Assembly (NCBI RefSeq): GCF_003725955.1 | Contig: NZ_QIBZ01000009.1 | Location: forward strand, 27,422-91,421 | Source: Slackia isoflavoniconvertens | Lineage (GTDB): Bacteria > Actinomycetota > Coriobacteriia > Coriobacteriales > Eggerthellaceae | Direction: 5' to 3' | DNA: 64,000 bases | Shown here: positions 1-8,418 of the stretch, piece after piece | Numbering within the stretch: the stretch's first letter is position 1 | Layout: every line of letters begins with the position of its first letter | Program-made: the position numbers and the translations under genes | The notes under the pieces: generated by a model | Told to the model about the DNA's origin: nothing | The model's input: only the letters and a program-made list of their open reading frames with translations | Database searches by the model: none

Positions 1-68
1 AAAGGCATGCACGGCAGCGCATTGCACCGCAAAATGGAAATTGCCGCCCGATAAAACGAACGCGCAGA

Positions 69-1049
69 TTAGATTCCCTGCTTTGCAAGCCACGCTTCCA
101 CATCGGCCATAACGCGTGCGCGACCAGGCTCGTTGAGAATCTCGTGGCGCATGCCGGCATAGATTTTCGTCTCAACCGACTGCACGCCGGCATTCCGGTA
201 TTCTTCGGCGGCCTTCCGCACGCCGCGCCCGCAATCACCCACAGGGTCTTCCCCACCCGCGATAAAGAGCAGCGGCAAAACCTTGGGGACCTTGGACGCA
301 CTTTCCGCACGAACCACTTCGCCCGTAAGCGCGGTGAGCGTGGCGTAACCGCCCACGGTGAACATCTGGCCGCATTCTGAATCGTTGATATAGGCGTCGA
401 CTTGTGCCGGATCGGTTGAGAGCCAATCGAAATCGGTACGCGGGTTTTTGACGGCCTTCGAATAGGCGCCGTCGGCCATGGAATGCAAGAGCCCGCTTTT
501 GTAGCGTTCTCCGCGCAGACGCGCGAGCGCATTTGCCAAAGCATTGCCCGCCATCGAGAGCGCCGCCGCCTGCTGGCCCGTGCCGCAGAGCACCGCCGCC
601 GCAAGGCCCTCTCCATGCTCGGAAATGTATTTTCGCGTAATGAAGCTGCCCATGGAATGGCCGAACATCACATAGGGCACCTCGCTACCGAAACGCGCCT
701 GCATAATGCCGCGCAAGGCGTGCACATCTCGAACGAGAACCTCAGCGCCATCGCGAGCGGGCATATGGCCCAGGTCTTGCGCGTCGGAAACGCTTTCTCC
801 ATGCCCCACGTGATCGTTCGCGCACACTACGAAACCGCTTTCTACAAGGAATTTCGCGAAATGGGCGTAGCGCACGACATGCTCCGACATTCCGTGCACG
901 ACCTGAACGATGCCCCGAACATCCGAATATCGCAACCTCTCCGGGGTTTCCGAGCCTTCTGGCTGCTCGGCTGCGTCAGGCTCCCATAGGAGCGCGCGAA
1001 TCGCCGTTTTCCCATCGGCGCTCGGATACTTCAACGTGGCCGTTTTCAT
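69..1049 (-). CDS. Alpha/beta hydrolase, lysophospholipase/monoacylglycerol-lipase-like
   Basis: A cytosolic serine hydrolase of the alpha/beta fold, probably acting on a lipid ester or other small ester; the substrate cannot be read from sequence. The nucleophile elbow is GHSMG, the acid is probably in GGEDPVGD and the histidine in MRHEILNE near the C-terminus, all in the usual order. There is no signal peptide. The ORF extends to 1103, but the ATG at 1049 has an AAAGAGGTG ribosome site 6 nt upstream and starts the conserved domain, so it is preferred (326 residues). It appears monocistronic. Confidence 0.85.
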   Translation of the reverse strand: MKTATLKYPSADGKTAIRALLWEPDAAEQPEGSETPERLRYSDVRGIVQVVHGMSEHVVRYAHFAKFLVESGFVVCANDHVGHGESVSDAQDLGHMPARDGAEVLVRDVHALRGIMQARFGSEVPYVMFGHSMGSFITRKYISEHGEGLAAAVLCGTGQQAAALSMAGNALANALARLRGERYKSGLLHSMADGAYSKAVKNPRTDFDWLSTDPAQVDAYINDSECGQMFTVGGYATLTALTGEVVRAESASKVPKVLPLLFIAGGEDPVGDCGRGVRKAAEEYRNAGVQSVETKIYAGMRHEILNEPGRARVMADVEAWLAKQGI

Positions 1050-1257
1050 GTGCGCACCTCTTTCGACAGAGCCGGCATGCCGATCTCTCGACACCCAGTC
1101 CATTCAACGTGCCACCCATTCTACAATGCCGATCGGCTCGCTCAAATGCGCGCGATCACCGTTTGCCTAATTGACGGAAATGCCGTCTACGACGCATAGA
1201 GCAATCGAACGGGGTCAATCAAATAGGGCCAGTCGCTATGCTTGCGCCTTTTCGAAA

Positions 1258-1935
1258 TCATAGCGGTGCCCCTCCCAAGAAGATTGGCACAATGCCACTC
1301 ACGGCAAGAAAGCCAATAGCAAGAAATGGCGCAAAAGGGAAATCGCGCACCGGGCGACCGACCGCGAGTCGAGCCGCACAATAGAGAAGCGACGCGACAC
1401 ACGCGACGCAAAGCGCCGCGATACCTCCTTCGAAACCAGCGAAAAGCCCTATGGGAAACAGCAATTTCACGTCACCTGCGCCAAACGGTTCGCCGTCACG
1501 GAAGCACGAGACCGCAAGCGAACACCCAAGCGCGAAGGCCGATACCCCGAAAGCCCCTATGACGCTCGATGTAGCCGTAGACAATATCGACTCTATCAAG
1601 TTCGACGAACACGCGTCAGCCAATTCACAGGGACTTCCCGGCGAAGCATTCATTGCGGACAAGGAAGTAGCTCCATTGAAAACGAGACCGACCGCACTTG
1701 ATGACTCGTGAGCAAAGAACGACCCCTCGATAACGCCTACGACCTGGGCAAGAAGCGAAGCGCACCATAACGCGATTCCGGCAACCACAACTCGATTAGG
1801 AATGATTCTCTCCCGAATGTCGACGAAGCTCGCATAAAACAAAACGACGAGAAACGCTACAGAGAGTAAATTAGGAGTCATCGACGAGAAAAAGTCAGAG
1901 GTCGTTGCTGAGACGCTCTCAAGAGTTGCCACCAT
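1258..1935 (-). CDS. Prepilin peptidase, A24 family (type IV leader peptidase)
   Basis: An integral membrane aspartic protease that cleaves type IV prepilin-like leader peptides. The two catalytic aspartates are visible: D39 in SFVDIRERIIPN and D155 in GAGDVKLL, the family's GxGD motif. Several hydrophobic segments surround them. At 225 residues it lacks the N-terminal zinc/methylase domain of long PilD enzymes, so it is the short (TadV/CpaA-like) form. No pilin or secretion genes are visible nearby, so its substrates lie elsewhere. A loop of about 50 residues (80-130), rich in Ser/Ala, separates the two active-site regions. Confidence 0.85.
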   Translation of the reverse strand: MVATLESVSATTSDFFSSMTPNLLSVAFLVVLFYASFVDIRERIIPNRVVVAGIALWCASLLAQVVGVIEGSFFAHESSSAVGLVFNGATSLSAMNASPGSPCELADACSSNLIESILSTATSSVIGAFGVSAFALGCSLAVSCFRDGEPFGAGDVKLLFPIGLFAGFEGGIAALCVACVASLLYCAARLAVGRPVRDFPFAPFLAIGFLAVSGIVPIFLGGAPL

Positions 1936-2382
1936 GCCCCCTTCGCATGCCTATTGATGCTCTGGCGGAAAGACGCAGCCGCCAAGAGCTCTGGAGCAAA
2001 GGCGCCACGAGCAAAAATTGCAGCGCAGCGTATCGTATGAAGTCGGGCGCTATTCCGCTTATAAGCGCATCCGCGCCCCATGCGACAACTCTAGCGCGCC
2101 AACCTTGCCGAAACCTTGCCCACATGCGGGCGATTTGGCTCAAAAATCCCGTCGATTTCCTCTTTTCCTCGCGACAATTGCCCTCATTTTTCATTGAAGC
2201 CAACGTCGTTTTCCCTCGCAATTACTCGCGTTTTCCATCTGAGCACCGGGAGCTATCCGCTTATTCTTGATTAAGAGGGTAAAACCTTATCGTCGCAGGC
2301 ATCGCGTGCGCATTCACGGCAGAATCGCGTATGGCGTTACAACGACATCGCGCACGTCACCGCAACAACATCGGGTATAGCG
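1936..2382. other. Intergenic gap with no supported gene
   Basis: This gap lies between the prepilin peptidase start and the sua5 stop. A 100-codon minus ORF (2221 to 1919) runs into the peptidase start, but its Arg/Ala-rich product has no recognisable domain and no clear ribosome site. I see no tRNA, no convincing terminator and no repeat here. Confidence 0.4.
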
Positions 2383-2982
2383 CTACAGCAGTTCCTTAAA
2401 ATCATCAGCGACAAGAGCCCCAACTCGCAAAATATGCGGATGTTCATGCGTGCAATCGACGATGGTCGACGAGACGCCTGAGCGGGGAACATCGTCGCCA
2501 AGCACAACGGGCACCTGCGCCGCAAATTCGGGATCGACATCGGCCAGCGTTTGGGGCGGTTTCTTTCCTTGAAAATTCGCACTCGAGGTTGCCAAGGGGA
2601 ACCCGACACGCTCAATGAGTTCCAAGGCGACAGAATCGTTCGGCATGCGCAGCGCAATGGTGTCGTTCGCGCCGCGAAATGCCTCGGGCACGTTGTCGCC
2701 CGCTTTCACCACGAGCGTAAGAGGCCCAGGCCAAAACTGCGAAACCATATCGTGCGCGAGCTGCGACACGTCGCGGCCATAGCGCGTAAGCGCCGCAGGA
2801 GAGCCAACAAGCCACGGAATAGCTTTGTCGGGATCGCGACGTTTATCAATAAAAATAGCCTCGGGAGAACACGCGAGACCGACGGCGATGCCGATCCCAT
2901 ATACGGTATCGGTTGGGAAAACGACGGGCTTGCCCGCGGTAAGCGCCGCGACGGCCTTGCTCAGTTGGGCCTCATCGACCAT
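2383..2982 (-). CDS. L-threonylcarbamoyladenylate synthase (Sua5/YrdC/YciO family)
   Basis: Makes threonylcarbamoyl-AMP from threonine, bicarbonate and ATP for the t6A37 modification of ANN-decoding tRNAs. The N-terminal GKPVVFPTDTVYGIG motif and the downstream KRR..KA.P and SSAN segments are typical of YrdC domains. The ORF continues upstream to 3246, but that extension is unconserved and Arg/Trp-rich. The ATG at 2982 has GAAGAGG 6-7 nt upstream and gives 199 residues, the normal size for the single-domain form. The extra C-terminal Sua5 domain is absent. Confidence 0.88.
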   Translation of the reverse strand: MVDEAQLSKAVAALTAGKPVVFPTDTVYGIGIAVGLACSPEAIFIDKRRDPDKAIPWLVGSPAALTRYGRDVSQLAHDMVSQFWPGPLTLVVKAGDNVPEAFRGANDTIALRMPNDSVALELIERVGFPLATSSANFQGKKPPQTLADVDPEFAAQVPVVLGDDVPRSGVSSTIVDCTHEHPHILRVGALVADDFKELL

Positions 2983-3260
2983 AGTTGCCTCTTCCAAACG
3001 CGCCGCCCACGTCGGCGGCATTTTCTTTAGTCGAATTGTACCAACCACATACCTTCGAATGGCAACACGTGCGTAAAAGTCACCATGACGCCATGCGAAC
3101 GCGAGGAACCAGCCCCACGGAGTCGAACCGAGCACAGGAGTCAATGGGCCCACCGCACACGAATTCCCATCACACACCGATTCTCGCCACGCATGGATCA
3201 ACTGAGGCGTTCGCCTGAAGCGCCGTCCGCGCAACAACGGACCCATCGCATACGGAATAG

Positions 3261-5108
3261 CTACTCACCCATCGCGCTTTTCTCAAACAGCTCGATGAGT
3301 GCATTCTTGCCCGCTGCGCCCGTTTTCGCATACACGTTCTTCACATGGCTCCATACCGTATTTTCCGAAATCACGAGCTCTTCGGCGATATACTTCGCCG
3401 AACGGCCGCGCACAAGGTACGAACATATTTCTGTTTCGCGCGGAGTAAGGCCGTAGGTTTGGCCAAACGATGCAAGCTCACTGCGCCAATCGGGCTCCGC
3501 AGCGCTTTCGGCGGCAGCGCCAATGCCCGCTTCCTTTTGAGCGGCATGCCCTTCGGCAGAGCTAAGCTGATCGACGTTCAATTGGCCATCGGCCATGAGC
3601 GCATTGTTAACCTGGCGCCCTTGAGCCGTCGCATCACTCGACAATGAAACATGCGGCAAGGCCGCGCCCGCCGAGACAGCGCTTTCCCGAAGGACCCCTG
3701 CCATCGTATCGCCAATCGCCTCATTGCCCCCGAGACGCACGTTCGCTCTAACATCGCCCGATGCCACGGAACCTTCCGCTCCATCCCCTTCTGAAGCGTC
3801 GCCGAACACGCGACCGCCTTCAGTCGATTCGGCACTAAGCACCGACGCTCCCCCGCCGGCGATTTCACGCTCCGAATGGCGCATGGCGAACACAAATGCA
3901 ATGCCGAGCGGATACAGAGCAACGAATGCGAGCAGTGTGAGCAGCGAAACGCCTCTGCTTGCCGAAAACGCGCCCACAACCAAACCGGCCGCCAACCCTA
4001 ACGCGAGAAACGCGTTCGACCCTATGAGGTAAATGCCCGAAAGCGCAAAGCTGCTCACGCCCGTTTCGCGTGACGCATTCGCAATATAGAACAAGAACAA
4101 CATGCCGCACACGTCATAGCACATGATCATAATGGTGCCCGAAATAGGACCTAACGCATCGCCGATGAAAGGCATGAGCGAAAGCACCACGAGCATTACC
4201 GGCAAACATGCCTTGTACGCCGCCGCGGGATTGCCGCGACGCGATGCGACAAGCGCAATGGCGGAAGCTACCGCGGTCGATGCGAACAGGGGCGCCGCCA
4301 TGGAAACGTCGCCGACGATATGCTCAGAAGACGACCCCAAAACCGACGTATGCAGAATGCCCACCACGCCAACGAGCGCGAACAGGCACCAGTAGTCAGG
4401 CCCAAAGGTGAGCAGAATGCGTCGGACAGATATCGTCTCACCTGAGGATCGCGCAACAGCGCGCGCACCGACAACCGCCTCGCCTAAAGATTGCGCGGCA
4501 TTGCCTGCGCCATGGTCCCCCAATGCCGACGTGCGAGCAGGCTCATGCGCCAATGCAACCGACACGCGATAGCAGACAAGCGAACAAGCCGCCATGGCGC
4601 ACACAACCAAATCGAACGCAAGGCCGTACCCGAAACAGAAAGAGCCAGCGACAATGAAAGCCTGCAAAACCAAGTCGCACACCATGCATATATGAGAGCG
4701 CTCGCTCTCTTGCATGGAAAATATATCGAGCCAAGCAATCGAAACCACCGTTTGCCCAATGCCGTAGAGAACGCCCAGAAGCGGCGCCATCTCGAGCGCA
4801 ACGCCAGCCTGCGCGAAAACCGCCGAAGCGGCGAACCCCGCCACGAGCGCGGCAACGCCCGGCCACATCGCAAACGAGCCCGGCTTCACCGCGCCGCGAC
4901 ATGCAAGCGCGATGACGAGAGAAGCGACGATGATTGAAGCCGCCTCGCTCGCGAACATGAACCAGAGCTCGGTGACGAAGCCCACGCTCTGCCCCACCGA
5001 CCCCATGGCCGATAAATATCCCAACGAAGTGGCCGCCTTTGCCAAGCCGAAGCCCACAATGGTCGCAGCCGCTTCCTTTTTCGTTGCTCTTCCATAATCC
5101 CTCCCCAT
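3261..5108 (-). CDS. Membrane-bound LuxR-family regulator (multi-TM sensor with C-terminal HTH)
   Basis: The N-terminal about 400 residues form roughly a dozen hydrophobic helices with an MFS-like arrangement. The C-terminal about 65 residues are a LuxR/GerE helix-turn-helix (LTPRETEICSYLVRG, then the AKYIAEELVISENTVWSHV recognition region). This architecture is common in Eggerthellaceae, where such regulators control adjacent respiratory reductases. Between TM region and HTH lies an unusually long linker of about 135 residues rich in Ala, Gly, Ser, Asp and Glu. The gene is divergent from the flavoprotein at 5368, its likely target. The start is uncertain: in-frame ATGs at 5117 and 5108 both have weak ribosome sites, and the longer ORF to 5570 crosses the divergent promoter region. 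Confidence 0.82.
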   Translation of the reverse strand: MGRDYGRATKKEAAATIVGFGLAKAATSLGYLSAMGSVGQSVGFVTELWFMFASEAASIIVASLVIALACRGAVKPGSFAMWPGVAALVAGFAASAVFAQAGVALEMAPLLGVLYGIGQTVVSIAWLDIFSMQESERSHICMVCDLVLQAFIVAGSFCFGYGLAFDLVVCAMAACSLVCYRVSVALAHEPARTSALGDHGAGNAAQSLGEAVVGARAVARSSGETISVRRILLTFGPDYWCLFALVGVVGILHTSVLGSSSEHIVGDVSMAAPLFASTAVASAIALVASRRGNPAAAYKACLPVMLVVLSLMPFIGDALGPISGTIMIMCYDVCGMLFLFYIANASRETGVSSFALSGIYLIGSNAFLALGLAAGLVVGAFSASRGVSLLTLLAFVALYPLGIAFVFAMRHSEREIAGGGASVLSAESTEGGRVFGDASEGDGAEGSVASGDVRANVRLGGNEAIGDTMAGVLRESAVSAGAALPHVSLSSDATAQGRQVNNALMADGQLNVDQLSSAEGHAAQKEAGIGAAAESAAEPDWRSELASFGQTYGLTPRETEICSYLVRGRSAKYIAEELVISENTVWSHVKNVYAKTGAAGKNALIELFEKSAMGE

Positions 5109-5168
5109 ATGGAACATGCCTATTGTAGCGCCTTGCACGGGAGTCTTTCGGACATCGTTACGAACATT

Positions 5169-5183
5169 GTTATTCTCAATAAC
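5169..5183. promoter_or_regulatory. Perfect inverted repeat, candidate operator in the divergent region
   Basis: GTTATT-CTC-AATAAC is a perfect 6+3+6 dyad in the intergenic region between the LuxR-type regulator and the flavoprotein. Its position about 60 bp upstream of the regulator start would suit autoregulation or shared control. This is inference from symmetry and context only. Confidence 0.35.
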
Positions 5184-5367
5184 CCATTTATCAGGCTTTT
5201 TGCAAATAGCACCGATAGTCGGTGAGGACTTCGCTGAGCGGTGAGAGTAGGTTTGAGCCCATACGAGGCAGGCAAAGCATGGAAGGCTTTGCGCAATGCG
5301 AATACCGAAAACGGTAAAACAAGCCAACGGCACGCATTGGCCTTCAATAACAAGGAGGGGTTTCATA

Positions 5368-7272
5368 ATGGAACTTTCACGCCGTAATTTCTTGAAGGGC
5401 ACCGGCGCTCTTGCGGGCATTTCCGCGATGGGCGCAATTGGACTGGGCTGCTCGCCCGCGGCAAACGAGGGAACCGAGGCAAAGGGCGGTAAGGCCGAAG
5501 CGCCGAAGACGCCGGCAGAAACTACGCCCACCGCGCTGAAAGAAGCAACCGACGGCAAGTTCACCGCCAAGGCTATGGGCCACGAGAATTACATCTACGT
5601 CGAAGCCACCATGGCGGGCGGCGCCATCGCGAACCTGCGCGTGCTTACCCACGACGAGACCGTTGGCGTTGGCAGCCTTGCAACCGAGATGTGGCCTGCG
5701 AAGGTCGTCGAGACCCAGAACCTCGACGTTGACGCCATTTCTGGCGCAACCACGACGTGCACCGCTATCAAAAACGCCGCCATCGAGGCCATTTCCAATT
5801 CCGGCGCCGACGTCTCGCAGTTCCAGAAGGGCGCTCAGGCTCCCGAAAAGGGCGAAGACCAAACTATCGATACCGACGTCGTGATCATGGGCGCGGGCAC
5901 CGCAGGCCTCACCGCCGCGACCCGTTTGCTCGAGAAGGGCTTCAAGGTCACCCTTTTCGAGAAGCAGGACATCCCCGGCGGCTCCATGTCCATGACGTAT
6001 TCCGGTCTCGCATGTGCCGGCAGCCAGCTGCAGAAGAATTACTCGCTCGGTCGCTTCGACTCCAGCCCGTTCTTCGACAAAGACGCAATGCTCGGCGTAC
6101 TCAAGGGCCTCGTCGTTCCCGAGAACGACCGTTTCAACGGAGCCATGCCTTACGACGATGCCTTGTACACCACTTCGCCCGCCCTGGTCGATTGGCTGCA
6201 TGAAATCGGCGTCGGCTTCTACAGCCTGGGCGTGAACAAAGCCTACGGCGTGACCCCGTACCTGGCCCCCGGATGCTATGAAGGCGGCTGCGGCTACGCC
6301 ATGCAGTACCTCGTCGACCGCATTGGCGCCTTGGGCGGAACCATTATCTACGGCGCGAAGGTGACCGACATCACCATGACCGACGGCCGCGCAACGGGCC
6401 TCGTCGCCGAGGGCAAGGGCGGCGAAACCTACACCGCCACCGCCAAGGCCGTTCTTCTGGCATCGGGCGGCTTCGGCGCCAACCAGGAAATGGTCGACGA
6501 ATACTACCCGCAGTACAAGGGCCGTTCGTTCAACTGCTGCCCCGCCTCCACGGGCGACGGCATCGTGCTCGGCCAGAAGGTCGGCGCGGGCATCGAGTGC
6601 ATGGGCCGCGAGCTTGGCGCTTACATGTCTACGACCGCCCAAGCCGGCAGCCGCATGGAGATCGCCTTCATGTATCAAACCACGCCGGGCATCATGGTGA
6701 ACGCGTCGGGCGACCAGTTCGGCAACGTGATGAGCGCGAACCACTATGTCATTGGCCGCGCCCTGTGCGACGACGCCAACGGCGGCAAGTTCTTCTGGAT
6801 CACCGACGAGTCGGGTGCCGTCACCACCATGAACAACCTCACCTATGCGTTCGACACCTACAAGGCCGTCTTCGAGCGCGGCGACATGGTTCACTATGCG
6901 AGCGTCGAGGAAGCCGCCGAGGCTTTGGGCCTGTCCAACCTGCAGCAGACCCTCGACACGCACAACGCCCATGCTCTTGCGGGCGAGGAAGACGAGTTCA
7001 AGCGCAAGAAGCTCCCCTACATCGACACGCATGACGGCGTGTGGGTGTGCGGCATTGAGCCCACGTTCTACCTCACCACGGGCGGCTTGGCCATCGACAC
7101 CTCCACGCATGTTCTCACCGACGACGGCAGCACCATCGCGGGCCTCTACGCCGCGGGCGATGTGTGCGGCTCCGTCGAAGAGAAGGACGGCAAGCAGTAC
7201 GGCATGGGCTTCGACGCAGCCATGAACTTTGGCTACATCATGGCCGAAACCGTGGCTTCAGAAATCGCCTAG
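5368..7272 (+). CDS. Tat-exported FMN/FAD flavoprotein reductase (fumarate/urocanate-reductase family)
   Basis: A probable respiratory reductase for an organic acceptor such as fumarate, urocanate or another enoate; the substrate is unknown. The N-terminus has a twin-arginine motif (SRRNFLK) and a lipobox-like LGLGC ending at C28, suggesting export and perhaps lipid anchoring. Residues about 58-145 are an FMN-binding domain with DAISGATTT, where T128 is the expected site of covalent FMN attachment by an ApbE-type transferase. An FAD_binding_2 domain follows, with the Rossmann GAGTAG at 175-180. The ATG at 5368 is chosen because AAGGAGGGG precedes it. It is divergent from a LuxR-type membrane regulator and has a strong terminator after it. 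Confidence 0.88.
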   Translation: MELSRRNFLKGTGALAGISAMGAIGLGCSPAANEGTEAKGGKAEAPKTPAETTPTALKEATDGKFTAKAMGHENYIYVEATMAGGAIANLRVLTHDETVGVGSLATEMWPAKVVETQNLDVDAISGATTTCTAIKNAAIEAISNSGADVSQFQKGAQAPEKGEDQTIDTDVVIMGAGTAGLTAATRLLEKGFKVTLFEKQDIPGGSMSMTYSGLACAGSQLQKNYSLGRFDSSPFFDKDAMLGVLKGLVVPENDRFNGAMPYDDALYTTSPALVDWLHEIGVGFYSLGVNKAYGVTPYLAPGCYEGGCGYAMQYLVDRIGALGGTIIYGAKVTDITMTDGRATGLVAEGKGGETYTATAKAVLLASGGFGANQEMVDEYYPQYKGRSFNCCPASTGDGIVLGQKVGAGIECMGRELGAYMSTTAQAGSRMEIAFMYQTTPGIMVNASGDQFGNVMSANHYVIGRALCDDANGGKFFWITDESGAVTTMNNLTYAFDTYKAVFERGDMVHYASVEEAAEALGLSNLQQTLDTHNAHALAGEEDEFKRKKLPYIDTHDGVWVCGIEPTFYLTTGGLAIDTSTHVLTDDGSTIAGLYAAGDVCGSVEEKDGKQYGMGFDAAMNFGYIMAETVASEIA

Positions 7273-7328
7273 CCCTCTCTTTCAGCCCCTCCATTCCTTG
7301 GGGAGCCCCTCGATTGCTTCCCAAACCC

Positions 7329-7360
7329 AGAAAGCCGACCCATTTCGGGTCGGCTTTCTT
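7329..7360. terminator. Bidirectional rho-independent terminator
   Basis: AGAAAGCCGACCC pairs with GGGTCGGCTTTCT around a 5-nt loop; T-rich and A-rich flanks let it work in both directions. It follows the flavoprotein gene. Confidence 0.85.
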
Positions 7361-7383
7361 ATTGGAAATCAACTGTCAGGAAC

Positions 7384-7482
7384 CTGTTAAATGCTCGTTG
7401 CGTTTAACAGATTTCCACCAGCAACGCCCACACCTCAAAGCGTGCTCGCAACCTGTTAAATGCTGCGAGCATTTAACAGGTT
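7384..7482. repeat. Two copies of an interspersed palindrome
   Basis: Copy one (7384-7410) pairs CTGTTAAATGC with GCGTTTAACAG. Copy two (7450-7482) is a perfect 15-bp inverted repeat with arm AACCTGTTAAATGCT and a 3-nt loop. Close relatives occur at 44177-44271 and 63503-63533, all between genes. The second copy could also act as a terminator for recO on the minus strand. Confidence 0.7.
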
Positions 7483-7516
7483 TCAACAGATTGCGCACGG
7501 GCAATAAGAAGCGCCA

Positions 7517-8287
7517 CTAGAACAGGCCACAGGTGAAAAGGAATTCCAAGCTCTTCAGCTTGCTACCGACATGCTCGCGTACCCACGCCTGGCACAAATG
7601 AAGAATCTCGAAGGAAATATGGCGCGGCACCTCACGTTGCGCAATCTCGTCAAACGTCGACATCATGAGCCAGTGGGCCCACGAAAGCACGTCGCTTCCC
7701 ACTTGCACAGTATCAGAAAACATGAGGCAATCGCGGCACACGGCGCCGCCTTCCGCAGGCGAAAATGCAACCTGCACGCGAGAATCATCGCTCGCGAGTG
7801 GCTGCCCACACATCACGCATCGGTTCAAGCTCGGACGAAAGCCCGAAAACGCAAACGCCTTCAGCATAAATGCCGCGCATATCGCGAGCGCCCCCGTCGC
7901 ATCGCACGATTCCGCATGCTCAAGCGCAGAGGCGCTCAGGTCATAGAGGCGAGGCGATTCCAAATCGGGCTGGGTCAGTCGCGTAAGCAAGTCGACGATA
8001 GGAGCCGCAGCTGCCGCATGCTCCATGTCTTCCCGAACGCCAATATGAGCATTGAGCAGTTTGGCCTCTTTCACAATGTCGAGGCTTTTGCCGCATACAA
8101 GCAGCAAGTCGACTTCCGAAAAAATCTCGAGGCGCGAGGCGAATGAGGAGTTTGGCTTGCGCGCACCTTTGGCAACCGCGCGAACCTGACGGCCATCTTG
8201 GGCCAGAAGCGTAACGATCAAATCGGTTTCGCCGAGTTTCGTTTTGCGCAGTACCAACGCCTGAAGCGAATACGTATCTGCCGCCAT
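7517..8287 (-). CDS. recO: DNA repair protein RecO
   Basis: Mediator of RecFOR recombinational repair that helps load RecA onto SSB-coated gaps. The N-terminal OB fold (LVLRKTKLGETDLIVTLL, then KGARKPNSSF) and the zinc-binding CVMCG...CRDC cluster are typical. Length is 256 residues. The ATG at 8287 follows GGGAGTGGGTC; an in-frame TTG at 8305 is less likely. It lies downstream of thrS but is separated from it by a terminator. Confidence 0.9.
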   Translation of the reverse strand: MAADTYSLQALVLRKTKLGETDLIVTLLAQDGRQVRAVAKGARKPNSSFASRLEIFSEVDLLLVCGKSLDIVKEAKLLNAHIGVREDMEHAAAAAPIVDLLTRLTQPDLESPRLYDLSASALEHAESCDATGALAICAAFMLKAFAFSGFRPSLNRCVMCGQPLASDDSRVQVAFSPAEGGAVCRDCLMFSDTVQVGSDVLSWAHWLMMSTFDEIAQREVPRHISFEILHLCQAWVREHVGSKLKSLEFLFTCGLF

Positions 8288-8307
8288 GACCCACTCCCCT
8301 TCCAAAC

Positions 8308-8336
8308 AAAAAAGCCGCCTTAAAAAAGACGGCTTT
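8308..8336 (-). terminator. Terminator after thrS
   Basis: On the minus strand AAAGCCGTC pairs with GGCGGCTTTTTT around a T/A-rich loop and is followed by T residues, between thrS and recO. Confidence 0.75.
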
Positions 8337-8418
8337 CATTGTATATCAGCACAGCTTCACGTGAACGGCCGCCCAACATCCCAGGTGCCGTGGCGCAAAA
8401 ACACCGCAGAACGCGAAC

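Noticed and set aside
1919..2221. 100-codon minus ORF upstream of the prepilin peptidase
   Set aside because: No domain, unusual Arg/Ala composition and overlap with the peptidase start; not enough to call a gene.
2983..3246. N-terminal extension of the Sua5/YrdC ORF
   Set aside because: Not conserved in composition, and a good ribosome site marks the ATG at 2982.
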